Of a DNA stretch of 64,000 nt, positions 17,541-25,643 are shown piece after piece. The position numbers were made by a program, and so were the translations under genes. A model generated the notes under the pieces. That model was not told the DNA's origin. It did no database searches and saw nothing but the letters and a program-made list of their open reading frames with translations. The DNA comes from Sipunculus nudus (Eukaryota > Annelida > Sipuncula > Golfingiida > Sipunculidae). Location: the NCBI GenBank assembly GCA_026874595.1, contig JAPPUL010000089.1, positions 647,001-711,000 on the forward strand, in the 5' to 3' direction. Within the stretch, counting starts at the first letter, position 1. The number at the start of each line of letters is the position of its first letter.

Positions 17541-18299
17541 ATGGATTTATCTATCTTTTCGCTTGAAAACAGATTAGCTGTTGTAACTGGTGGAGGGAGT
17601 GGGATAGGCTTTTCTATTGCAAAATTCTTAGCTAAGGCTGGTGCTAAAGTTGTTTTAGTTAGTAGGAGAGAAGAGGTATTGTTAAAGGCTCAGGAGGAGT
17701 TGCGTAGACGATCATATGATGCTGAAATTTATGTTGGAGATTTGGCTTTAGAAGAGAATATGAAAAAGATCGCAACAGATATTACAAAAGATATAGGATC
17801 TCCTGATATTGTTGTAAATGCAGCAGGTGTTAATTTTAGACAAAAAGAACCTGATATAACATATGATACCTGGAATCAAACAATTGATTTAAATTTGAAA
17901 GCACCTTTTTTCTTTACAAGAGAATTCATACCTGGAATGATAGAAAGAGGTAGAGGGAAAGTAATACATATAGCATCATTACAATCGGTTCGTGCCTTTC
18001 CAAATAGTATACCATATGGAGCGTCAAAGGGTGGTATTATACAATTAACAAGAGCGATGGCAGAAGAGTACTCCCGACATGGGATATCGGTTAATGCTAT
18101 AGCACCTGGTTTTTTCAGGACAGCGCTTGCCGAGAGTGTTTTTAAAGAGAAAGAAAAAGAGCTAGCCAAACAAACAGCAATAGGAAGAAATGGCAAGTTA
18201 TCAGATTTTGAAGGTCTTGCAATTTTTTTAGCCTCGTCGGCCTCTGATTATATGACAGGTCAAACTATTTTCTTAGATGGTGGATTTAGTGCAAAATAG
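17541..18299 (+). CDS. Short-chain dehydrogenase/reductase in the DHPS operon
   Basis: This is a classical SDR of 252 residues. It has the cofactor motif TGGGSGIG near residue 16, the structural NAAG motif (VVNAAG), the catalytic Tyr and Lys in YGASKG with an upstream Ser in HIASLQS, and a C-terminal TGQTIFLDGG. In DHPS degraders, one of two accessory dehydrogenases (HpsO, HpsP) is expected to interconvert DHPS enantiomers by oxidising and re-reducing C2. This gene probably fills one of those roles, but I cannot say which. GGAG precedes the start. Confidence 0.85.
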   Translation: MDLSIFSLENRLAVVTGGGSGIGFSIAKFLAKAGAKVVLVSRREEVLLKAQEELRRRSYDAEIYVGDLALEENMKKIATDITKDIGSPDIVVNAAGVNFRQKEPDITYDTWNQTIDLNLKAPFFFTREFIPGMIERGRGKVIHIASLQSVRAFPNSIPYGASKGGIIQLTRAMAEEYSRHGISVNAIAPGFFRTALAESVFKEKEKELAKQTAIGRNGKLSDFEGLAIFLASSASDYMTGQTIFLDGGFSAK

Positions 18300-18336
18300 A
18301 AGGCAATGATTATTATATAAAAGGAGAGACAAAAAT

Positions 18337-19314
18337 ATGAAAGCATTAGTCTATATGGGAGCTTCTAAACTAGAATATAAAGAATATAAAGAAACAGGTT
18401 TAGCAGAAGATGAAGTAGCTATAAAAGTGTTGGCAACAGGGATATGCGGGTCTGACCTACATGCCTTTTTAGGACACGATGCAAGGCGAGTGCCACCACT
18501 TGTATTAGGCCATGAGATACTGGGAGAAGTGCTATCAGGAGCTGATAAAGGTTTAAAAGTAGCAATAAATCCAATAATTAGTTGTGGTAGATGTACTTTT
18601 TGCTTACTTGGCAAAGATAATTTATGTTCAAATAGAAAGATGCTAGGAATGAACAAACCTGGAGGGTTTGCTGAATATATTAATATTAATAAGAAGAATG
18701 TTATTCCTATGAATTTACTGGGGACTACAGGTGTTTTATCAGAACCAGTTGCAACTGCATTACATAGTATACGATTGCTAGAAAAGGTGAGTAGCTTAAG
18801 TTCACAGAAGATGAGAGTACTTGTAATAGGAGCTGGTTCTGTTGGTCTGCTTTGTGGGATACTACTTAAAGACTCCGGCTGTGAAAATATCACAATACTC
18901 GAGAAAAATGAAAAGCGTCTTAAGAATGTAAAAGCAATAGATGGGATTAGAGCTTTATCCGACGAATTAGCAACAGAGAAATTTGATACTATAATTGATG
19001 CAGTAGGTATAGAACATACAAGGCTTGCTTCGATTAAGCATATAGAAGAAGGCGGTGTTATTATTCATATCGGCTTGGGTAATAGCGATGGAACAATCGA
19101 TTTTAGAAAAATAACATTGTCAGAAATAACTTTTGTGGGAACCTATGCCTATACTAGTAAAGATTTTATAGATGCGACAAAGATTTTAGCATCTAAAAGG
19201 ATAGAAAATGATTTAAACTGGGTTGAAATTAGAAATTTAAAAGATGGACAAAAGGCATTTGAAGATATTTTAAATGGCAATGTATCATCTGCAAAAATAG
19301 TTTTGACAAATTAG
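18337..19314 (+). CDS. Zinc-dependent alcohol dehydrogenase (MDR family) in the DHPS operon
   Basis: This 325-residue medium-chain dehydrogenase shows the catalytic-zinc site GICGSDLHAF plus GHE (LVLGHEILGE). It also has the structural-zinc cysteines CGRCTFCLLGKDNLC and a Rossmann motif VIGAGSVGLLCG. It is the last gene of the operon, with AAAGGAGAG before its ATG, and converges on the HD-GYP gene 17 bases away. Together with the SDR it likely acts on C2 of DHPS or a related diol. The substrate is inferred from context. Confidence 0.85.
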   Translation: MKALVYMGASKLEYKEYKETGLAEDEVAIKVLATGICGSDLHAFLGHDARRVPPLVLGHEILGEVLSGADKGLKVAINPIISCGRCTFCLLGKDNLCSNRKMLGMNKPGGFAEYININKKNVIPMNLLGTTGVLSEPVATALHSIRLLEKVSSLSSQKMRVLVIGAGSVGLLCGILLKDSGCENITILEKNEKRLKNVKAIDGIRALSDELATEKFDTIIDAVGIEHTRLASIKHIEEGGVIIHIGLGNSDGTIDFRKITLSEITFVGTYAYTSKDFIDATKILASKRIENDLNWVEIRNLKDGQKAFEDILNGNVSSAKIVLTN

Positions 19315-19331
19315 GTTCATTACGAGTATGG

Positions 19332-20516
19332 TTATTCTTGAATTTTTGTTGTAGCATCTATACTTACTATATTTCGGGTATCATCAAGGTTCAAATTGAT
19401 AAATATTGGTTTAGAAAGTTCTTTACCAGCTGAATTTTTTAATATCTCAATAGAAGGCCTTGAAGTAATATCACTATCTTTATTAACTACTCTAGCTACT
19501 TCCCCAGTATTTAATACAACAAGTTGTCCTATCTTATAATAAGAGCTTTCTTTGAATAACATCCCACCAAGCGAATGTGCAAACTGATGAGCTATCTCAG
19601 GTTTAAAACTATATCTTGACCCTCTAAGTATTGTTTTAATTGCTTCGTTATGACTTATTGCTTCTCTATAGGGTGTTCTAGTTGTAAGTGCATCATATAT
19701 CTCTGCTATAGATACTATATATACATAATCTTCTATCTTACTACCGCTAAAGCCAAAGGGATATCCTGTCCCATCAAATTTCTCATGATGTAACAGTACA
19801 ATCCGCTTTACTATATCACTAATCTCTTTACTCTCTTTTAGCATCTCATAGCCATATCTTGCATGATTTTTTACTAAATTAAACTCTTTTGGCGTCAACT
19901 TATCTTTTTTATGTAATATATTGTAAGGTATTCTTATCTTTCCTATATCATGTAAAAAGCCACCAAGTCCTATATCAAGTACAACATCTCCTGGAAAACC
20001 TAATTTGCGGGCAAATAGCATCGCCACTACACCTGTATTTAGAGAATGTGAATATGTTTCATTATCATAGGATTGTATGTCTAACAAGTTGATTATTTCT
20101 GTTTTACTACTATACAAATCTGTTTCAATTTGATCCATTAAATCTTTTGCATCCGTAAAACTAACAGCCTCATTCTTACTAAGACGATTTGTTATTGCCT
20201 CCATGACATTCACTGCTTTCTCCTGTGTTTCTACACTAAGTGTTCTTGGGCCCTGATAAATATTTCGCCTAAGGTAATCCTTAAGGTTCTTTTGATATAT
20301 TACATTATCTGTATTTTTATGTTTTGAATAAAATATTGTATCTATGTTTGCTAATAGCAACTTTTCTAGATATTCTTTAGTAAATGGTTTATAGGCACCC
20401 TGTACTTCATTCCCATCTTTGTCAAACGTCGGGCAGTTTAATATTGTATTAGGATTTAGATATTTTACATTTATCTTAACTCTATCTCCAAGATCCTCAA
20501 ATACATTATCATTCAT
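19332..20516 (-). CDS. HD-GYP domain protein, candidate cyclic-di-GMP phosphodiesterase
   Basis: The 394-residue protein has an N-terminal region of about 140 residues without a recognised domain (perhaps DUF3391-like). A full HD-GYP domain follows, with HDIGKIRIPYNILHK, LLHHEKFDGTGYP and REAISHNEAI. All metal-binding residues of the motif appear to be present. Such enzymes degrade c-di-GMP and so influence motility, adhesion or metabolism. It lies 55 bases downstream of the last sox-cluster gene, on the same strand, so it may be read through from the sox operon. No receiver or membrane domain is visible. Confidence 0.85.
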   Translation of the reverse strand: MNDNVFEDLGDRVKINVKYLNPNTILNCPTFDKDGNEVQGAYKPFTKEYLEKLLLANIDTIFYSKHKNTDNVIYQKNLKDYLRRNIYQGPRTLSVETQEKAVNVMEAITNRLSKNEAVSFTDAKDLMDQIETDLYSSKTEIINLLDIQSYDNETYSHSLNTGVVAMLFARKLGFPGDVVLDIGLGGFLHDIGKIRIPYNILHKKDKLTPKEFNLVKNHARYGYEMLKESKEISDIVKRIVLLHHEKFDGTGYPFGFSGSKIEDYVYIVSIAEIYDALTTRTPYREAISHNEAIKTILRGSRYSFKPEIAHQFAHSLGGMLFKESSYYKIGQLVVLNTGEVARVVNKDSDITSRPSIEILKNSAGKELSKPIFINLNLDDTRNIVSIDATTKIQE

Positions 20517-20571
20517 TAGAAACCTCTTTTATTACAACACCGCTTTACAACACTTTATAAGCTATTATTAT

Positions 20572-21198
20572 CTAATTTAGAATATCTGTTCCTTCTTGAC
20601 TTAGCTTTTTAAAAAATGATAAAGATTTTTTAATAGACCAGTCATGTGCACCGCCTGCTATCTCTCCTATTATTTTACCATCTTCGGCAATTAGATAAGT
20701 TAATGGTGTTCTAAGTTTCTTCGGTCTAAACATTCTATATACCTTCATAGTAGGATCTAACAATACTTTAAAGGTAAATTCATTAGCTTCTACATGCAAA
20801 GGTATACTAAAAGAATCTTGATTTATTGATACTGTTACTATTTCAAGTTTGTCATTATCTTTATTTGCATTATACAAGCTTTCTAATGTAGGTAGCTCTT
20901 TTGTACAATAAGGACACCATGTTGCCCAAAATATCAAAAGAACTATCTTACCATTATATTGTCTACTACTTACTTTTTCGTCATCTATATCTATTAATGA
21001 GAATTTTGGCATATACTTTATCTTTGTCTCTTTCGTTGGCTTGCTAAATCCAAGCTCATAAAACACCTTCTTTACATCTATCTTCTCAGCATCACCTTTT
21101 GCCTGTTCTACACTTATTAAAAGTATGTTTAAAAATACTAACACCACTAGAATACTTTTTAATACAATAGAACTTCCTCTAGTTATTTTATTAGCCAT
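20572..21198 (-). CDS. Periplasmic thioredoxin-like protein (TlpA/SoxW type)
   Basis: This 208-residue protein has an N-terminal signal or anchor (about 12-30) and a TlpA-like thioredoxin domain with the active site WATWCPYC (Cys95, Cys98). The cis-proline segment follows at RTPLTYLIAEDGKI. In sox clusters SoxW or SoxS thioredoxins keep the SoxY cysteine reduced and active. Its place downstream of soxB and the DUF302 gene suggests the same role. It is not a close textbook SoxW, so I leave the symbol blank. Confidence 0.8.
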   Translation of the reverse strand: MANKITRGSSIVLKSILVVLVFLNILLISVEQAKGDAEKIDVKKVFYELGFSKPTKETKIKYMPKFSLIDIDDEKVSSRQYNGKIVLLIFWATWCPYCTKELPTLESLYNANKDNDKLEIVTVSINQDSFSIPLHVEANEFTFKVLLDPTMKVYRMFRPKKLRTPLTYLIAEDGKIIGEIAGGAHDWSIKKSLSFFKKLSQEGTDILN

Positions 21199-21257
21199 TT
21201 GGGATACCTCGTATTTTTTTTAATATATAAAATATATCATAACATTTATCTTTATTT

Positions 21258-21776
21258 CTATTCTTTTAAGGCATGCATTATATCTACTATTTGTTTCTCT
21301 ATCTGATTTATATATTTTCTTCCTTTATCTGCTTTTTCTCCCATTAATGGCAAATCTAAGAAAAGCATGGCTTGACTTGCTAAGTATGTTCCCACTACTA
21401 CATCTTCTCCATCTTCATATATGTATATCTTGCACGGTATAAAAGCTCCAAAATCTCGGGTCAGCTTAAATATTTCCTTCCCTATTTCTAAATTGCAAAA
21501 TTGATATACTTTGTATTGTGGAAATTCCTCACCCCTTGATTCCATCGACACTTTTATATTTAACGGAGGATCAAAAACACGCATGTTTGCACCCGACAAT
21601 TCACTCTCAAGCGCTAATGCTATATTGTCAAAATCTGCACCCTTTAATCTTATCTTATATATCGGAGAACCAAAAAAAAGGCTTAATATATATAATGTTA
21701 TCCCAACAAGCACTATATAAACCACTCCCATCTTCAAAACCTTTCCCACACTCAACTTTGAATCCTTTGCTCCCAT
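21258..21776 (-). CDS. DUF302 protein in the sox cluster
   Basis: This 172-residue protein has one N-terminal membrane helix (about 12-32) and a DUF302 domain with the features FCNLEIGKEIFKLTRDFGAFIPCKIYIYEDG. DUF302 proteins often occur in sulfur-oxidation gene neighbourhoods, but no biochemical role is established to my knowledge. It is anchored at the inner membrane and faces the periplasm. It begins 42 bases after soxB and is followed by the TlpA thioredoxin, so it belongs to the same operon. Confidence 0.75.
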   Translation of the reverse strand: MGAKDSKLSVGKVLKMGVVYIVLVGITLYILSLFFGSPIYKIRLKGADFDNIALALESELSGANMRVFDPPLNIKVSMESRGEEFPQYKVYQFCNLEIGKEIFKLTRDFGAFIPCKIYIYEDGEDVVVGTYLASQAMLFLDLPLMGEKADKGRKYINQIEKQIVDIMHALKE

Positions 21777-21818
21777 TATTTCAAGCCTCCTTTCTTCTTT
21801 ACACCTTTTTTAGGTTAA

Positions 21819-23543
21819 CTAAGCATAATATTTTATAGCACTTTTTGAATCTATTCTCACTTTCTTTATCTTTTTTAAATAATCTCTTATAACATCATAT
21901 ACCGGACGTTCTCCAGGACGCAAGTTTTCTCCTGCTCTATATAAATTACCTCCCCAGGCTGATAACTTGTATTTCCTTTTAGGATCAAATGGTTTCCCTT
22001 GTACTTTTATATTATTTTGTTCTACTCGTTTTAATACCGGCGCATTTAGCTTTACATCCATCTCTACACCCAATAACCTACTAAAATCTCCTCCTTGTTG
22101 TTTATAAGGGTCTGGATTAAATAAGTTGTCTAGAATATCCTCAAGGATTAACCATAACTGCTCTCCTGTCATATCAAATGTCCATACATTAGGATAGGTT
22201 ACAGATGTGTGGTCTAGAACGTCTTTCATACTTATCTTATCACCAGGTAATAGTGTCGTTCCCCATCTGTAGCCTGGTGAAAATACTATTTCTGAATCAT
22301 ATTCATCTCGTATTGCCTCAAGGATTAACTGATCAAATGTTCCCATAAATGTGTCACGTCTATACAACAATGAATCTGTTACTGCAAGTTCCTCTCCAAG
22401 CTTCGATTCGTATGGTTTATGCCATTTGTCTATCAAACTTTGCATTTTTTCATCTGCAGGAATTACATTTGACAAGACAGGAAGTAACTTATGGCTATGA
22501 CCCACCACCTTTTTCCCTTGAACATCAAGGTCTATACGTCCAAGAAATTTACCATGCGACCCCGCCTGAACAAGTAGTGTTTCGCCTATTTTAAGTTCTT
22601 TCGGTAATGGGTCATGAGTATGACCAGATAGTAACAAATCTATTCCTTTTGTTTCTCTTGCAAGCTTTTTATCTACTTCTAGCCCATTGTGACTTAAAAA
22701 TATAACCAAATCTACCTTCTCTTCTTCTCTTACCTTATCTACTAGCCTTTGAACATCTGCCGGCCTTATTCCAAACGACCAGCCTTCTGATATATGATTT
22801 TCCCCTTCTAACGTTCGTGGATGAGCTAAAGGCACGTATGGAAAGGATTGTCCTATTATACCAACCTTCACATCTTTTGTCTCTTTTATTACGTACTCTT
22901 TAAATACCTTATTCCCTTCCTTTTCAAAATCTGTATATACCACATTTTGAGCAACAAAATCCGCTTTTAGTTCTTTTATTCTTTTGTCAAGCACTGCCTG
23001 ACCAAATGTATATTCCCAATGCCCTGCCATTACATCGATTTCAAGCAAGTTCTGTGCATCTACCAACGCAGCTCCTTCTGTAAACAACCCTATCCCTGTT
23101 CCAACCCATGTATCTCCTGAATCCAAAAACAAACATCGGTCTCTTCCTCTCTCTTCAAATACTTGTTTAGATAGGGTCGATAAGTGCGCATAGCCTCCCA
23201 TCCTACCGTATTTCTTTGCCAAATCCTCAAAATCTATATAAGTTTGGAAATATGCCTCTTTTGTACCCTTTGATATATTCCAATATTTTAAACTATCCTC
23301 CCCTACCATATGCCCAGGTGTATTTGCTACTGTTTGGGCTCCTATATTAAGTGATGGCTCTCTATAATATATTGGCCTTAGATGAGCATGACTATCAGCT
23401 ATAAATAGTATAGTAATATTCCCTAGTGAGTCAAAGTCATACAACTTCTGCTCATCAAAAACACCACACCCTCCAAGGGATAACCCCGATAACATGGCAA
23501 GCTCCATCGCAAGCGTTGTTTTTAGAAACTCCCTTCTATCCAT
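21819..23543 (-). CDS. soxB: Sulfur oxidation protein SoxB (dimanganese sulfate thiohydrolase)
   Basis: SoxB hydrolyses the terminal sulfone group from SoxY-bound thiosulfate, releasing sulfate in the periplasm. The 574-residue protein has a Tat motif DRREFLK (residues 2-8). A hydrophobic stretch ends in LGGC (Cys26), which suggests a Tat-exported lipoprotein, whereas textbook SoxB is soluble. Calcineurin-like metal motifs are present: IADSHAHL, LDSGDTWVGTG and SGHTHDPLP. The characteristic SoxB motif around AGHWEYTFGQ is also present. It is separated from soxA by a 124-base gap holding a strong inverted repeat. Confidence 0.95.
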   Translation of the reverse strand: MDRREFLKTTLAMELAMLSGLSLGGCGVFDEQKLYDFDSLGNITILFIADSHAHLRPIYYREPSLNIGAQTVANTPGHMVGEDSLKYWNISKGTKEAYFQTYIDFEDLAKKYGRMGGYAHLSTLSKQVFEERGRDRCLFLDSGDTWVGTGIGLFTEGAALVDAQNLLEIDVMAGHWEYTFGQAVLDKRIKELKADFVAQNVVYTDFEKEGNKVFKEYVIKETKDVKVGIIGQSFPYVPLAHPRTLEGENHISEGWSFGIRPADVQRLVDKVREEEKVDLVIFLSHNGLEVDKKLARETKGIDLLLSGHTHDPLPKELKIGETLLVQAGSHGKFLGRIDLDVQGKKVVGHSHKLLPVLSNVIPADEKMQSLIDKWHKPYESKLGEELAVTDSLLYRRDTFMGTFDQLILEAIRDEYDSEIVFSPGYRWGTTLLPGDKISMKDVLDHTSVTYPNVWTFDMTGEQLWLILEDILDNLFNPDPYKQQGGDFSRLLGVEMDVKLNAPVLKRVEQNNIKVQGKPFDPKRKYKLSAWGGNLYRAGENLRPGERPVYDVIRDYLKKIKKVRIDSKSAIKYYA

Positions 23544-23611
23544 TATTGTATCACACTCCTACTGTTTTATTTGATTTGATTATTTTATTTACTTTTTTGA
23601 CTTACATAATT

Positions 23612-23651
23612 ATAGCTTATTGAGTGCCTGCATAGATATTCAATAAGCTAT
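23612..23651 (-). promoter_or_regulatory. Perfect 12-bp inverted repeat between soxA and soxB
   Basis: ATAGCTTATTGA (23612-23623) is mirrored exactly by TCAATAAGCTAT (23640-23651) with a 16-base loop. It lies downstream of soxA in transcription order, without a clear U-run. A partial terminator or an mRNA-stabilising hairpin that adjusts soxA relative to soxB is plausible. Confidence 0.55.
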
Positions 23652-23667
23652 TTCATGAGCTCTTGTT

Positions 23668-24438
23668 TTACCTAACCCACCCAGGAACTTTTACTTTTTC
23701 TCCCTGCGCTTTATGCGTTACATATAATTCCAAGGCCCGCATCGGTACACTGCCTGCCTTTAGCCTTTTCATTCTTGCATTATTCATACACTGCCTAAAT
23801 CTTTGCTCTATTATGTATGTTTGCCCTTTACGCATCCTATAGGCTGGCCAATGACTTGCTGCTGCTCCTATCTTGGCTAACTTCTGCATACGCAGATGTT
23901 TCCCAGGCAATATATCATGGCATACGCTACAAGACAAATTTCGCTGCCCACGCCTTTGACTAAACACCAATTCTCCAAGCTTATACCATTCAGCCGCCTC
24001 TCCATCTATCTTTACATTCACTGGCATCCCCTCTGACAAAGACTTTATATATGTTGTCATTGATGTCATTTCATACGATCCAAGTGGAAGTGATTCCCCT
24101 TCGGCAAACGATTCTATACATACATTTATCTGCATCTGCAAACTTGCCATTGTCTTTGCTGACTTAGTTATCTTTGGGTAAGTTGTAGCAACTCCTTTAA
24201 AATCTTGTTCTGGATTTGCATGGCACGTTATACAACTTTTACCCTGACTCCCTCTTGCCTCACGAATGAACTTTGCACCTTCCTCTATCATTGTATCCCC
24301 AGGGTTTATACCACTACTATAGAAGGATAAGTCCTCCTTTGATATACTCTCTGTATCTTGAGCCGGCAGACTTATCGCTATTAACCCCACCATCATCAGC
24401 AACACCACAAAGCTTATATATCTTATCTTATTCTTCAT
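23668..24438 (-). CDS. soxA: Diheme c-type cytochrome SoxA
   Basis: SoxA, with SoxX, couples thiosulfate oxidatively to the SoxY cysteine. The 256-residue protein has a Sec signal (about 1-26, PAQ cleavage region) and two heme-binding motifs, CITCH (Cys69-His73) and CSVCH (Cys170-His174). Cys217 in RFRQCMNNARM is positioned as the persulfide-type heme ligand. The two hemes make it the diheme form. The gene begins 4 bases after soxZ, so the two are translationally linked. Unlike its partners it shows no lipobox. Confidence 0.95.
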   Translation of the reverse strand: MKNKIRYISFVVLLMMVGLIAISLPAQDTESISKEDLSFYSSGINPGDTMIEEGAKFIREARGSQGKSCITCHANPEQDFKGVATTYPKITKSAKTMASLQMQINVCIESFAEGESLPLGSYEMTSMTTYIKSLSEGMPVNVKIDGEAAEWYKLGELVFSQRRGQRNLSCSVCHDILPGKHLRMQKLAKIGAAASHWPAYRMRKGQTYIIEQRFRQCMNNARMKRLKAGSVPMRALELYVTHKAQGEKVKVPGWVR

Positions 24439-24441
24439 TTT

Positions 24442-24909
24442 TTATCCTCCTACTTTTATATCTACTTTTTTTTCAAACACTCCCCCTTTATTATCCTCCC
24501 AAACCACCTTCAATGGGGCTGATTTGTCCACTTTCAACTTGAATGCAAAATACGGATCTTTGCTTATTGCTGGCAACGTATTTAATATTGCCAGTGTCTT
24601 TTCTCCATATATCATCTTTATTTCCTTTACATAATATGCTGGCTTTGCATTCTTGCCTATCCCTGTATCCTGAGGATGTGTTACTACGGTCTTTACCTCT
24701 ATTATATCCCCTTTCTTATAGTTCTTTGGCAATCTTATTAGCGCTTTACCTAAACGACTTTTCTTCTTTTTAGGGGCAGCTTTTTTAACTTCTGGCTTTT
24801 TTACTTGACTCTCCTTTGCTTTCTCTTCTTTAGCCTCTTCCTTACCTTTATCAGATGCCCCACAACTTATCACCATCAGCATCATAACCATTAAGCTCAA
24901 TATCTTCAT
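24442..24909 (-). CDS. soxZ: Sulfur carrier subunit SoxZ with its own lipoprotein signal
   Basis: SoxZ pairs with SoxY to form the sulfur-carrier complex. Residues about 51-155 match SoxZ (ALIRLPKNYKKGDIIEVKTV...VWEDNKGG). The first 16 residues are a lipoprotein signal ending in VISC (Cys16), followed by a Lys/Glu/Ala linker of about 35 residues. Textbook SoxZ has no signal and is carried across the membrane by SoxY, so this is unusual. The protein is 155 residues, where about 105 is usual. It is followed at 4 bases by soxA. Confidence 0.92.
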   Translation of the reverse strand: MKILSLMVMMLMVISCGASDKGKEEAKEEKAKESQVKKPEVKKAAPKKKKSRLGKALIRLPKNYKKGDIIEVKTVVTHPQDTGIGKNAKPAYYVKEIKMIYGEKTLAILNTLPAISKDPYFAFKLKVDKSAPLKVVWEDNKGGVFEKKVDIKVGG

Positions 24910-25106
24910 CTAATTCTCCTTTTTTCCCTTATAATTATATTTATCGCTTTAATCATCTTAAGAAACTATATTAAGAAACTAAAGCCATTAAAGCCATTTA
25001 TAATCCATCACAAGCAGCAACTACCTGATCTAATGCCTGCCCTCCTAATAACAATTTTACAAGCCCCCTCATCCAACATCCTACAACAGGCACACATTAA
25101 TTACTA

Positions 25107-25559
25107 CTATCCACATCCCCCTATAGTTACCTTCACTAATTTAGAACCAACGTATACCTTCCCATTACTCATCACCGCATACGCCCTTATCTCTGCTGTC
25201 TTTCCCATCCTGATCCTAGTCGAAAAAGACACTGGACCCATATCAGGCTCTAAAGTTGCCGAGAACGCTTTTGGATTCGGGTTCCCTGTAACTATTACAT
25301 GCAAAGTCTTTACATAGTTGCCCTTTGTCATCGGTGAATCCACTGCTACTGATATAGGTATCACTGCCCCATTCTCTGCTATCACTGGCGTCTTAAGATG
25401 TACTCTCCCTTTCGTTATTTTCTTCCCTCCCGATATCTCTTTTACTACCTCTGCTACCTTGTCAGTCTTTTTATGACTACTTCCATACACCCCTACCCCA
25501 TATAGCAATACTAATAGCAATACTAGCATACTAAACATTACCGTTAACTTCTTCATCAT
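25107..25559 (-). CDS. soxY: Sulfur carrier subunit SoxY
   Basis: SoxY carries sulfur intermediates on the cysteine of its C-terminal GGCG arm, here Cys149 with IGGCG at the very end. The 150-residue protein has a hydrophobic N-terminus (MMKKLTVMFSMLVLLLV), a Sec-type signal. The twin-arginine motif typical of SoxY is absent. Core matches include PISVAVDSPM and LHVIVTGNPNPKAFSATLEP. A 197-base gap separates it from soxZ, which is longer than normal for this gene pair. Confidence 0.92.
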   Translation of the reverse strand: MMKKLTVMFSMLVLLLVLLYGVGVYGSSHKKTDKVAEVVKEISGGKKITKGRVHLKTPVIAENGAVIPISVAVDSPMTKGNYVKTLHVIVTGNPNPKAFSATLEPDMGPVSFSTRIRMGKTAEIRAYAVMSNGKVYVGSKLVKVTIGGCG

Positions 25560-25643
25560 TTTATTTGCCCCCTTACTTTAAAGTTATTTATAAAGTTATT
25601 TATCATAAAATTGTAACATAGCAACTCTTTTACAATGAACCTT

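Noticed and set aside
25008-25097. 29-codon cysteine-rich ORF between soxY and soxZ on the minus strand
   Set aside because: It has six cysteines but is very short, lacks a good ribosome-binding site and matches no family I know. The gap is more likely a spacer or a remnant.
24543-25317. Plus-strand ORFs opposite soxY and soxZ
   Set aside because: They are antisense shadows of the sox genes, with proline- and leucine-rich composition and no signals.
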